From NCBI RefSeq assembly GCF_037031225.1, contig NZ_JAYEZN010000001.1, positions 2,852,001-2,916,000 on the forward strand: a stretch of 64,000 nucleotides of DNA, read 5' to 3'. Below are positions 1 to 6,933 of the stretch, piece by piece. Origin of the DNA: Halorientalis sp. LT38 (lineage in GTDB: Archaea; Halobacteriota; Halobacteria; Halobacteriales; Haloarculaceae). A model generated the notes under the pieces. The model worked only from the letters and a program-made list of their open reading frames with translations, was not told the DNA's origin and made no database searches. The stretch's first letter is position 1. Each line of letters opens with the position of its first letter. The translations under genes and the position numbers were made by a program.

Positions 1-390
1 CGGGATGTCGACCGGCGTCCCGATGTCCGAGCCGACGTCGCGCTGGAACTCGAGGATCTCCCGGGTGTCGACGTCGATCTCGCCGTATTCGGAGAGCTGG
101 AAGGAGCCCGAGTCGGTCATGATGGCCCCGGAGAAGTCGTAGAGGTCGTGCAGGCCATCGGAGAGCGCCTGCTCGCGGGCGTCCTCGGAGCCGTAGAGGA
201 TGTAGCCGTTCGTGATGAGGATCTCGGCGCCGAACTCCGATTCCATGCGGGCCGGTTCGATCGTCTTGACGTGCGGGTTGACGACAGGTAACAGCGCCGG
301 CGTCTCGACGGTCACGTCCGCGCGGGGCACCGTCAACTCGCCGATCCGGCCGGCGGCGTCGTAGTCGCGAACCTCGAACCAGTCGCCCAT
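1..390 (-). CDS. tgtA: Archaeosine tRNA-guanine transglycosylase (partial, N-terminal 130 residues)
   Basis: This enzyme swaps guanine-15 of archaeal tRNA for preQ0, the first step of archaeosine formation. The gene runs off the left edge, so only the N-terminal 130 codons are present. The start ATG at 388-390 opens with [19 protein letters not shown]. The text then reads [19 protein letters not shown] and the catalytic-domain signature [14 protein letters not shown], which holds the Asp nucleophile region typical of the TGT family. The C-terminal part, including the zinc site and any PUA domain, is outside the window, so whether the protein is full length cannot be judged. Confidence 0.93.
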   Translation of the reverse strand, partial: MGDWFEVRDYDAAGRIGELTVPRADVTVETPALLPVVNPHVKTIEPARMESEFGAEILITNGYILYGSEDAREQALSDGLHDLYDFSGAIMTDSGSFQLSEYGEIDVDTREILEFQRDVGSDIGTPVDIP

Positions 391-450
391 TGGCCCGGGA
401 TTTCGGGTGCGCGCGCCTAAGGGTTGCGTTCCGCGGAAACCGCGTCGCCG

Positions 451-1023
451 CTACCCGAACAGCTCGTAGTAACAGACGCCGAAGGCGGTCCGGCCGTCCC
501 GCAACTCGCCCGCTTCGGCCGCCGCGAGCAGGTCCTCGAAGGCCGTCGTCTCGACGCTGATGGACTCGTTGTGATCGAGTTCCCGGTCGCCGGTCGGCTC
601 GCAGCCGGTGGCGACGAAGTAGTGGAAGACGGCGTCGGCCACGCCGTTGGCCGGTTCCATCGTCGTGAGGTGTTCGACCTCGTCGGCGACGTAGCCGGTC
701 TCCTCTTCGAGTTCGCGCCGGGCCGTCGCGGCGAGGTCGGCGTCCTCGCCCTCGACGCCGCCGGCGGGGAACCCGCGGTTGACCCGTTTCACGGCCTGTC
801 GCCACTCGTCGATGACGACCGCGTCGCCGTCGGCGGTGAAGGGAACGATCACGACGCTCTCGCTGTCGGAGAGGTAGTCGAAGTCGCTCTCCGTGCCGTC
901 GGGCAGGCGGACCCGCTCGCGCTGGACGTCGAAGCCCGGGCAGATGTACGCCGTCTCGCCGTACAGCGTCTCCCAGGACAGTGACTCCGCAGGTCCGCCT
1001 GCGTGGGTGGGTTCATCGGTCAT
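451..1023 (-). CDS. NUDIX hydrolase, ADP-ribose pyrophosphatase-like
   Basis: A 190-residue protein with a clear Nudix box: glycines at GFPAGGVEGED followed by AATARRELEEETGY, giving the G-x5-E-x7-REUxEExGU pattern that binds the metal-diphosphate. The overall plan (substrate strands, then DEWRQAVKRVNRGFPAGG) resembles ADP-sugar pyrophosphatases, which cleave nucleoside diphosphate-linked compounds. The substrate cannot be read from the sequence. It lies 60 bp upstream-side of tgtA on the same strand and could share a transcript with it. The next gene is a cupin on the same strand, about 110 bp away. Confidence 0.88.
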   Translation of the reverse strand: MTDEPTHAGGPAESLSWETLYGETAYICPGFDVQRERVRLPDGTESDFDYLSDSESVVIVPFTADGDAVVIDEWRQAVKRVNRGFPAGGVEGEDADLAATARRELEEETGYVADEVEHLTTMEPANGVADAVFHYFVATGCEPTGDRELDHNESISVETTAFEDLLAAAEAGELRDGRTAFGVCYYELFG

Positions 1024-1131
1024 ACCAACGCCAGCAGCCCCGGGCGCAAAAGCACCCGTAAAACACCGGACAATCCGCGTTCCGTTTGTATCCCGGGACA
1101 GTTTTCGACGCCCGCGCGCCGTCGCCGACGA

Positions 1132-1521
1132 CTAGGATTCGTTGTCGGTCTCGTCCGGGTCGTACGGTCGCCCGATGTCGAACTTCGGCGCGCCGACGCC
1201 GAGCACCCGGACCGGCTCGTCCGCCGATTCCGGGTTGTACGGCCGGAGCGGACTCTCCGGTTCCACCACGAACGTCTCGTCGGGACCGATCACGAACTCC
1301 TCCTCTGGCGTCTCGACGTGGAGGTCGCCGGATCGGACGTAGAACAGTTCCTCCCGCTGCTCGTGATAGTGGTAGCTCGTCGCGAGGTCCTCGCCCGGGG
1401 CGAGCTCGTAGACCGCCGCCGCTAGCTGGGCGAGTTCGGCCGCCTCCGCCAGTGACCGACGGTCGCAGGGGTGATCTGGCGACGGTTCGAGGTCCGCCGG
1501 ATCGAGGTGATGATAGCCCAT
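1132..1521 (-). CDS. Single-domain cupin protein
   Basis: A 129-residue cupin using the ATG at 1519-1521 (MGYHHLDPADLEPSPDHP). An in-frame extension upstream to 1578 is Arg-rich and looks non-coding. Cupin motif 1 is visible as SYHYHEQREELFYVRSGDLHV with the His/Glu metal ligands, and motif 2 as PDETFVVEPESPLRPYNP. Such small haloarchaeal cupins are usually of unknown substrate; binding of a metal and a small ligand is a family property, not something shown here. It reads toward the NUDIX gene. Confidence 0.85.
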   Translation of the reverse strand: MGYHHLDPADLEPSPDHPCDRRSLAEAAELAQLAAAVYELAPGEDLATSYHYHEQREELFYVRSGDLHVETPEEEFVIGPDETFVVEPESPLRPYNPESADEPVRVLGVGAPKFDIGRPYDPDETDNES

Positions 1522-1594
1522 GGGACAACGGCGTCTCGCCAGTCCAAGTGCCTTCCGTCCGCGTCCGGTCTGCCCCATCTACACCCCAGACTGC

Positions 1595-2350
1595 TCAGAC
1601 CGAGCCGACGCGCTCGCCGGCCCCGATGACGAACTCGCCTTCGAAGGAAAGTCTCGCGAGCGCTCGCGATCCCAGGTCGAGTTCCCGGAGGCGGTCGGCG
1701 CGGGGGTGAGACCCGAGGCTGACGTCGACCTGCCCCGAGTACGGCCACGCGCCGAGTTTCCCGGACAGCGTCAGCGGCTCCCGGAGTAGCTGGCCGTCCT
1801 TGACCGTGTAGGATACCGATTCCTGCGTCCGGTCCACCTTCGGCGTGCCCTCGACGTCCAGAGTGATCACTTCCTCGCCGTCCGCGGTGACGGTCGTCCG
1901 CCGGCCGGCCACGTGGTCGTCGTGCGTGATCTCCGCGACCGCCTTCGGGTAGCCCCAGATGTCGACCCCCAGCGCTTTCGCCGACTCGGTCGTCACCGGG
2001 AGATACCAGACGTACCCCGATGCGCCGTTCCTGAGCAGCGAGGCGAAGGGCCACGACCGCTCCCCGCTCTCGACGGCCGGGAGCATGACGCTGAACTCGT
2101 CGTAGGGCGCCATCGCGTGGTCGCCGATCCGGTGGTACTCGACGGCCAGGAAGGTGACCGCCGCCCGCTGCGGCGTGGCCCGAATGGGCTCGAGCCCATC
2201 CGGCAGCAACTCCGCGACGGCCGCCCGGTTGGCCGAGAACATCGCGCCGAAGACCGTCGCCTCGGTCGACAGCGGCACCGAGACCTCCTCGCCCGTCGAC
2301 AGCGTGACCGATTCCCGCACCGCCCCCGTTGACTGTGGCGTCGTCCCCAT
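1595..2350 (-). CDS. Acetoacetate decarboxylase family protein
   Basis: A 251-residue protein of the ADC fold. The family's Schiff-base lysine region is seen as DIWGYPKAVAEI (Lys about 136), and the substrate cavity segment as GSGYVWYLPV-like text near residues 110-120. In clostridial acetoacetate decarboxylase two adjacent lysines are present (PKK); here the second is Ala, as in many diverged members, so decarboxylation of acetoacetate is not certain. No acetone or ketone pathway genes are nearby. The start ATG at 2348-2350 gives MGTTPQSTGAVRESVTLS. Confidence 0.8.
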   Translation of the reverse strand: MGTTPQSTGAVRESVTLSTGEEVSVPLSTEATVFGAMFSANRAAVAELLPDGLEPIRATPQRAAVTFLAVEYHRIGDHAMAPYDEFSVMLPAVESGERSWPFASLLRNGASGYVWYLPVTTESAKALGVDIWGYPKAVAEITHDDHVAGRRTTVTADGEEVITLDVEGTPKVDRTQESVSYTVKDGQLLREPLTLSGKLGAWPYSGQVDVSLGSHPRADRLRELDLGSRALARLSFEGEFVIGAGERVGSV

Positions 2351-2434
2351 GTCCGTGGGTGACTCCGCCCGCCCGGAAATTCCTGTCGCCCGTCCTGCCC
2401 GGTTCGGTGGTCGCGGTTAGACCGCTCGCAGTAT

Positions 2435-2525
2435 CGAGACTCTCGCTTCGCTCGAGTCTCGCTGCTCACGGCTCACTGCGCTCGCCGTTCGCATGTTTCG
2501 AGGCTCTCACTTCGTTCGAGCCTCG
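2435..2525 (-). repeat. Three-hairpin 3'-end element, copy 1
   Basis: Read on the minus strand, this 91-nt stretch begins directly after the stop codon of the ribbon-helix-helix gene (2526-2528). It folds as three consecutive hairpins: 2525-2499 (stem cgaggctc/gagcctcg, loop gaacgaagtga), about 2486-2464 (stem cggc/gccg, loop gagcgcagtga), and 2461-2435 (stem gagactc/gagtctc, loop gagcgaagcga). Each loop is 11 nt and fits gaNcgNagNga. The same three-part layout and almost the same middle segment occur at 20918-21001. It may act as a transcription terminator or a 3' UTR structure. Confidence 0.75.
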
Positions 2526-2777
2526 CTACCCCTCGTCTACACCGACATCCACACCGACGTCGACGTCCACGTCGCTCAGCCCGTCCGTGAATCCGCCGAG
2601 TCCGCCACCGCCGCTCTCGCTCTCCTCGCCGACGGCGTCGACCCACGCCAGGAGCGCGGCCTGGACCGCTTCCTCCCGGGAGCCGTGCCCGCGGGCCTGC
2701 CCCGCCTCGTCGACCGCGGCCAGCAGCCGCGTCGGCACGTCCAGTTCCACCTCGACCGTATCGTCGTACTCGCCCAT
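2526..2777 (-). CDS. Ribbon-helix-helix (CopG/Arc-like) small protein
   Basis: An 83-residue protein starting at the ATG at 2775-2777 (MGEYDDTVEVELDVP). The first 45 residues have the pattern of a ribbon-helix-helix DNA-binding domain: a beta strand VEVELDV, helix LLAAVDEAGQARG, turn HGS, and helix REEAVQAALLAWVDAV. Such domains dimerise and bind DNA with the strand pair. After a Gly-rich hinge the tail alternates Asp-Val and Gly-Val (residues about 68-83), an unusual low-complexity end encoded by short gac/gtc repeats. The target is unknown. The three-hairpin element follows its stop codon immediately. Confidence 0.72.
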   Translation of the reverse strand: MGEYDDTVEVELDVPTRLLAAVDEAGQARGHGSREEAVQAALLAWVDAVGEESESGGGGLGGFTDGLSDVDVDVGVDVGVDEG

Positions 2778-2829
2778 AGTTACACGTTTAGACGAACGGA
2801 ACAAAGTAGCACCGAAATCGGTCCCGGGG

Positions 2830-3261
2830 TCACTCGTCGCCGCTGACCACGCGGATCGAGGATCCCAGATACTTCGACCGAACCTCGGAGACACCGTCTG
2901 CGTTGAACAGGTCGAGATCCGCCGCGATCGCACGGTCCAGGGCCTCGAGGTAGGCTTCGTCGGCACGGAGTTCCCGGAAGTCGACCGACAGCACCGTCAC
3001 GCCGAGGGCGTCCTCGGTCAACTCGCGGAAGTACGCGGGGTCGTTCAGTTCCCCGCGCCAGCAGTTATCGCGGAAGAACAACCAGCCGTCCTCTCCGGGC
3101 GGGTCGGCCGCGCGATAGAGCTTCGTCTCGAACTCCGTAGGCTCGGCCCGCAAGTCTGCGGGTTCGGGATCGAGGCGGAACCGACAGCCGAGGACGTACT
3201 CGGCCTCCCCCGCCGAATACTCCCTGTCTTCGTCCCCGCCGTCGCTCTCGCCGGGCGTCAC
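2830..3261 (-). CDS. LWR-salt family protein (haloarchaeal conserved protein)
   Basis: A 143-residue protein with GTG start at 3259-3261 that overlaps the TGA of the preceding gene, implying translational coupling. Conserved text includes YVLGCRFRLDP, ETKLYRAADPPGEDGWLFFRD, NCWRGELND and DLFNADGVSEVRSKYLGSSIRV. Haloarchaeal homologues I recall carry the word LWR after FFRDN; here it is CWR. Function is unknown; conservation with halophiles suggests a general role. It is co-transcribed with the pterin dehydratase gene upstream. A longer reading frame extends upstream but is only the antisense-like shadow of that gene. Confidence 0.75.
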   Translation of the reverse strand: MTPGESDGGDEDREYSAGEAEYVLGCRFRLDPEPADLRAEPTEFETKLYRAADPPGEDGWLFFRDNCWRGELNDPAYFRELTEDALGVTVLSVDFRELRADEAYLEALDRAIAADLDLFNADGVSEVRSKYLGSSIRVVSGDE

Positions 3262-3536
3262 TCGTAGACGTCGTCGAACCGATCTGCGAGGCCGATGTCC
3301 TTCTCGGTGATGCCGCCCTCGTCGTGGGTGGTCAGCCGGACCTCGACCTCGCCCCAGGTGATCGTGATCTCGGGGTGGTGCCAGGCGTCCTCGGCGATGC
3401 CGCCGATGCCCGCCGCGAAGCCGACGCCGGGGAGGTACGAGTCGAACTCGTAGGTGCGGACGATCTCGTCGCCCTCGCGGTCCCAGTCGTCGGGGAGCTG
3501 TGCCTCGATCTCCTCGTCGGAGAGCAGGTCTGCCAT
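3258..3536 (-). CDS. 4a-hydroxytetrahydrobiopterin dehydratase
   Basis: A 92-residue pterin-4a-carbinolamine dehydratase using the ATG at 3534-3536 (MADLLSDEEIEAQLPDDW); a start nine codons upstream is possible but atypical. The catalytic signature is present as EDAWHHPEITITWGEVEV (paired His with Pro) followed by THDEGGITEKDIGLADRFD. These enzymes dehydrate 4a-hydroxypterin, and in many prokaryotes the homologue is a pterin or molybdopterin-linked protein of less clear use. No phenylalanine hydroxylase is visible nearby. The downstream gene starts inside its stop codon. Confidence 0.9.
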   Translation of the reverse strand: MADLLSDEEIEAQLPDDWDREGDEIVRTYEFDSYLPGVGFAAGIGGIAEDAWHHPEITITWGEVEVRLTTHDEGGITEKDIGLADRFDDVYE

Positions 3537-3621
3537 GTTCGTACGGTCGGGCGCCGTGGTCAAAAAATCCGGGTCCGTCGCGGTCCGAAATTCCTTCCGT
3601 CACCGAGGTTCAAGCCGACCT

Positions 3622-4815
3622 GTGAGGATCCGCTCGGCCCGCTTCGCCCTGGCCACCGTCGTGTTCGCCGTCTTGCTGGCCCAGGTGTTGCTCTATCCCG
3701 GGATCGACACGCTCGTCGCGGCGCTGGGCGCCGAGACCGCCCTCAACGCCAGCATGTGGTTCCTGGCCACCGAGTTCGCTGCGTTCGTGCTGTTCGCCGG
3801 CGTGTGGGGCGCCCTCAGCGACGCCGCGGGCCGCCGGGTCCCGTTCATCGTCGCGGGCGCGCTCGCCGGCGCTGTGGGCTACGTCCTGCTCGCCGTGCTC
3901 CCGCAGGCCCTCCGGCTCCCGTTCGTAGCGGTCCTCGGACTGCGCGCGCTCCAGGGCGCCGCGACCATCGGCGCCTTCTCCCTCTCGATCACGATGCTGA
4001 TGGATCTCGACGGGGGCCACGGCCGGAACATGGGCGCGGCGGGCATCGCCATCGGCGGCGGAACCGCGCTGGGCGCGCCGCTGGGCGGACAACTCTACGA
4101 ACTCGATCCCTTCGCGCCGCTGTTCGCCGCCGCGGCCCTGCTGGTCGTCGTCGGGGCGCTGGCCGCGCTGGTCGAGGACCGCGCACCGAGCGACCGTGGA
4201 GGCCGCCTCGGAGCCGTCCGCGACACGATCAGGGGGACCCCCGAGATCGTGGTCCCCTGCGCCTTCGGTTTCGTCGACCGCCTGACTGCGGGCTTTTTCG
4301 CCCTCGTAGGAACCCTGTACTTCAGGCAAGCGTTCGCGCTGTCGCCCGGCCAGACCGGGCTGATGCTCGCGCTGTTTTTCGCCCCGTTCGCGCTCTTCCA
4401 GTACCCCTTCGGCGTGCTCTCGGATCGGATCGGTCGGACGATTCCGGTGCTGGCGGGGTCGACGCTTTACGGGCTGGCCGTGATCGGCGTCGGCTTCGCG
4501 CCGACGGTACTCATGGCGGGTGCGGCGATGGTCGGCGTCGGCGTCATCGGCGCGCTGATGGCGCCCGCGACGATGGCGCTCGTGACCGACCTGGCGCCCG
4601 ACGCAGAGCGCGGCGTCGCGATGGCCGCGTTCAACGCCTTCGGGAGCCTCGGCTTCCTGGCCGGCGTGCTCGTCGGCGGCACCGTCGCCGACGAAGTCGG
4701 CTATCTCGCCGCCTTCCTCACCGTCGGCGGGCTGGAGGTCGCGGTCGCGACGCTCGCGATCCCGGCCTTCCTGCGGCTGGGGCTCACCGATCTGGATTCA
4801 CGTGTGCCGGAGTGA
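3622..4815 (+). CDS. MFS transporter
   Basis: A 397-residue membrane protein with GTG start at 3622 (VRIRSARFALATVVFAVLL). About twelve hydrophobic segments are visible. The loop between helices 2 and 3 holds the major facilitator signature as GVWGALSDAAGRRVPF, repeated in the second half as YPFGVLSDRIGRTIPV, so the two six-helix halves are both present. Substrate is not evident; drug or metabolite efflux is the usual guess for this type. It is divergent from the pterin dehydratase gene and convergent with hemA, whose stop lies 9 bp away. Confidence 0.9.
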   Translation: MRIRSARFALATVVFAVLLAQVLLYPGIDTLVAALGAETALNASMWFLATEFAAFVLFAGVWGALSDAAGRRVPFIVAGALAGAVGYVLLAVLPQALRLPFVAVLGLRALQGAATIGAFSLSITMLMDLDGGHGRNMGAAGIAIGGGTALGAPLGGQLYELDPFAPLFAAAALLVVVGALAALVEDRAPSDRGGRLGAVRDTIRGTPEIVVPCAFGFVDRLTAGFFALVGTLYFRQAFALSPGQTGLMLALFFAPFALFQYPFGVLSDRIGRTIPVLAGSTLYGLAVIGVGFAPTVLMAGAAMVGVGVIGALMAPATMALVTDLAPDAERGVAMAAFNAFGSLGFLAGVLVGGTVADEVGYLAAFLTVGGLEVAVATLAIPAFLRLGLTDLDSRVPE

Positions 4816-4824
4816 GAAGTCGCG

Positions 4825-6156
4825 TCAGTCGTCGAGCTGGTTCTGGACCGCCTGGGACATCTGGGCGCGCACGTCCTCGGGGATCTCGTCGGCGTCCATG
4901 CTGGAGACGAACTCGGGGACGCCCGACCCGAACTCGGGGTCGAACAGCTGGAGGGCGGTGTTGATGGTCGTCCAGTCGTCCTCCTCCGCGGCGTCGCGCA
5001 GGCTCTGGGTCGGCGGGGCGAGCAACTGCCCGACCAGGGCATCGGCCATCGATTCGACGACCTGGCGTTCTTCGTCGTCCAGGTCCAGTTTCTCGAGGGC
5101 GGTCGACACCTCGCGGGCCTTCATCCGCTCTGCGCTCTCGTACATGCCCGCGATGACCTGATCGGCCCGCTTGCGCTTGTACTGGGTGAGCAGGTGCTCG
5201 AACTCCTCGTCGACCATCCCCTCGACGACCTCGGCGGCTGCCTCACGCTGCTTGCGCGAGGCCGTCGTCACCGACTCCAGGGCGTCCATGTCCTGCACGG
5301 TGACGTCGTCGGCCTCGTCGGCCGCCGGCGGGACGTCCCGGGGCTGCGCGAGGTCGATCACGAAGGTGTCCCCCGCGCGGTCGAGTTCGTCGACGCCGAC
5401 CACGTGCTCGGGACTGCCGGTCGCCGTGATGACCAGATCCGCGCGCTCGATGGCCGTCGTGACGCCGTTGAGCCCCAGCGCCTCGCCGTCCACGTCCAGC
5501 CGTTCCACGAGGTGCTCGGCGTGGGGAACGGTCCGATTCGCCACGAGGACCTCCTCGACCGTCCCGTCGAGGGCCTTCGCGACGAGCGACCCCATCTCGC
5601 CGGCGCCGACGACCAGCGCCGTCGCCGATTCGAGGTCGCGCTCCCGGTCCGCGAGGTTGACGGCGGCGCTGCCCAGCGACACCGTCCCCTCGTTGATCGC
5701 CGTCTCCGTCCGGGCGCGCTCGCCGGTGTGGATGGCCTTCGTCACGCCGTTTTCCAGCACCGGCCCGATCGCACCCACGCCGCGGGCGTCCTCGTAGGCG
5801 TCTCTGATCTGTCCGAGAATCTGGTCCTCGCCGAGCACGAGCGACTCGAGGCCCGCCGCCACCCGCAGGAGGTGGCGCAGGCTCTCTTCGTGCCCCATCT
5901 CGACGACCGCGTCGTCGGCCACGTCCGCCCGGTAGCGCTCGAGGGCCGCCCGGCCCACCGAGCGCTCGGCGGTCACGACGTAGGCCTCCGCGCGGTTGCA
6001 CGTCTGGAGGACGTAGGCCTCCTCGACGCCCGAGCGCGAGAGCAGCGACTCGACGGCCCGGCGCTGGGACTCTGTACAGGCCGCTTCGATGTCGTCGACG
6101 CTCGCGGTCCCGTGCGCCACGCTGACGCCAGAGATCACGCCGGCTCCGTGTATCAC
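4825..6156 (-). CDS. hemA: Glutamyl-tRNA reductase
   Basis: A 443-residue enzyme that reduces glutamyl-tRNA(Glu) to glutamate-1-semialdehyde with NADPH, the first committed step of tetrapyrrole synthesis. The catalytic cysteine is Cys53 in LQTCNRAEAY. The substrate-side text GLESLVLGEDQILGQIRDAY and the NADPH-binding GAGEMGSLVAKAL with VANRT are standard. The C-terminal dimerisation helices follow (KQREAAAEVVEGMVDEEF onward). The ATG at 6154-6156 overlaps the TGA of the upstream dehydrogenase gene by 4 bp, so the two are a coupled operon. Confidence 0.96.
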   Translation of the reverse strand: MIHGAGVISGVSVAHGTASVDDIEAACTESQRRAVESLLSRSGVEEAYVLQTCNRAEAYVVTAERSVGRAALERYRADVADDAVVEMGHEESLRHLLRVAAGLESLVLGEDQILGQIRDAYEDARGVGAIGPVLENGVTKAIHTGERARTETAINEGTVSLGSAAVNLADRERDLESATALVVGAGEMGSLVAKALDGTVEEVLVANRTVPHAEHLVERLDVDGEALGLNGVTTAIERADLVITATGSPEHVVGVDELDRAGDTFVIDLAQPRDVPPAADEADDVTVQDMDALESVTTASRKQREAAAEVVEGMVDEEFEHLLTQYKRKRADQVIAGMYESAERMKAREVSTALEKLDLDDEERQVVESMADALVGQLLAPPTQSLRDAAEEDDWTTINTALQLFDPEFGSGVPEFVSSMDADEIPEDVRAQMSQAVQNQLDD

Positions 6157-6800
6157 TCTCGATCACCCGCCACGTCGGCAATCACGTCCTCTGCCACTTG
6201 CCGTGCTTTGGTCCTGCCACTATCTAAATGCTTCCAAACGTCCCCGGATCGCACGACCGCCCGAATCGCGTCCCGCCGCACCGCCGGTTCCATCCCCTCG
6301 TCTTGTAGTGCCGCCCGCAACTCCCCCGACAGCGCCGCCATCTCGCCGCTGCCCTCGATCTCGGCTTCGATCCGCTGGCGGAGATACCGGCTCAGCGCCG
6401 GACTCGTCCCGCCCGTCGAGACCGCGACCGTCACCGGCCCGTCCCGGACCGTCGCCGGCACGACCACGCTCCCCGGGTCGCGCTCGCCGTGTTCGTCCGT
6501 CCGGTTGACCAGCGCGCCCGCGTCCCGGGCGGCCCGGTCGATCGCCGCGTTCAGGTCGCCGTCGTCCGTCGCGGCCACCACCAGCGCCGGCTCCGCGTCG
6601 GCGATCCAGTCCGCGACGTCGTCGGCGTCCGGCGTCGCCCTGATTCGCTCCGCTCCGCCGAAGTCCGCGTCCGAAAAGGAAGGACTGACCACGAGCACCT
6701 CGGCTTCGCGAGCGAATCGTCTGGCTTTCCGTGCGCCGACAGAGCCGCCACCGAAGACCAGCACCGTCGCGCCCGAAAAGTCGTGCAGCAGCGGAATCAT
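6153..6800 (-). CDS. Precorrin-2 dehydrogenase (siroheme branch, NAD-binding)
   Basis: A 215-residue protein that fits the precorrin-2 dehydrogenase/CysG N-domain family, which oxidises precorrin-2 to sirohydrochlorin with NAD. The N-terminal Rossmann motif is VLVFGGGSVGARKARRF, followed by VVVAATDDGDLNAAIDRAAR and LVNRTDEHGERDPGSVVVPA, and the sulfate/substrate segment VTVAVSTGGTSPALSRYLRQ. No ferrochelatase or methyltransferase module is fused. It precedes hemA with a 4-bp overlap and follows a GC-rich gap after the siroheme decarboxylase gene; together the three genes feed the siroheme route to heme. Confidence 0.92.
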   Translation of the reverse strand: MIPLLHDFSGATVLVFGGGSVGARKARRFAREAEVLVVSPSFSDADFGGAERIRATPDADDVADWIADAEPALVVAATDDGDLNAAIDRAARDAGALVNRTDEHGERDPGSVVVPATVRDGPVTVAVSTGGTSPALSRYLRQRIEAEIEGSGEMAALSGELRAALQDEGMEPAVRRDAIRAVVRSGDVWKHLDSGRTKARQVAEDVIADVAGDRE

Positions 6801-6818
6801 ATGCCACCTTTTTCATCG

Positions 6819-6891
6819 TCGGGGTGGGGCCGCCCGGGCGGACCACCCCCCGACAAAACAGGGGGGCAAAGCCGGGGGGGGGGGGGGGGGG
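6819..6891. other. Hairpin and 18-nt poly-G tract in a 133-bp intergenic gap
   Basis: Between the siroheme decarboxylase stop (6934) and the dehydrogenase start (6800) lies a palindromic GC stretch (ggggtgg at 6821-6827 pairing with ccacccc at 6843-6849), then a run of six G at 6861-6866 and a run of eighteen G at 6874-6891. On the transcribed minus strand the long run reads as C. A homopolymer of this length is striking even in a high-GC genome. It could be a length-variable regulatory tract, a quadruplex former, or an assembly artefact. Confidence 0.7.
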
Positions 6892-6933
6892 CGCCCGGGT
6901 GCTGTGCTTGGTGACCGTGACGACTCCCTACCA

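Noticed and set aside
3454..3621. N-terminal extension of the MFS transporter to 3454
   Set aside because: The added 56 residues are Ser/Arg-rich, lie antisense to the pterin dehydratase gene, and precede a standard first helix that follows the GTG at 3622.
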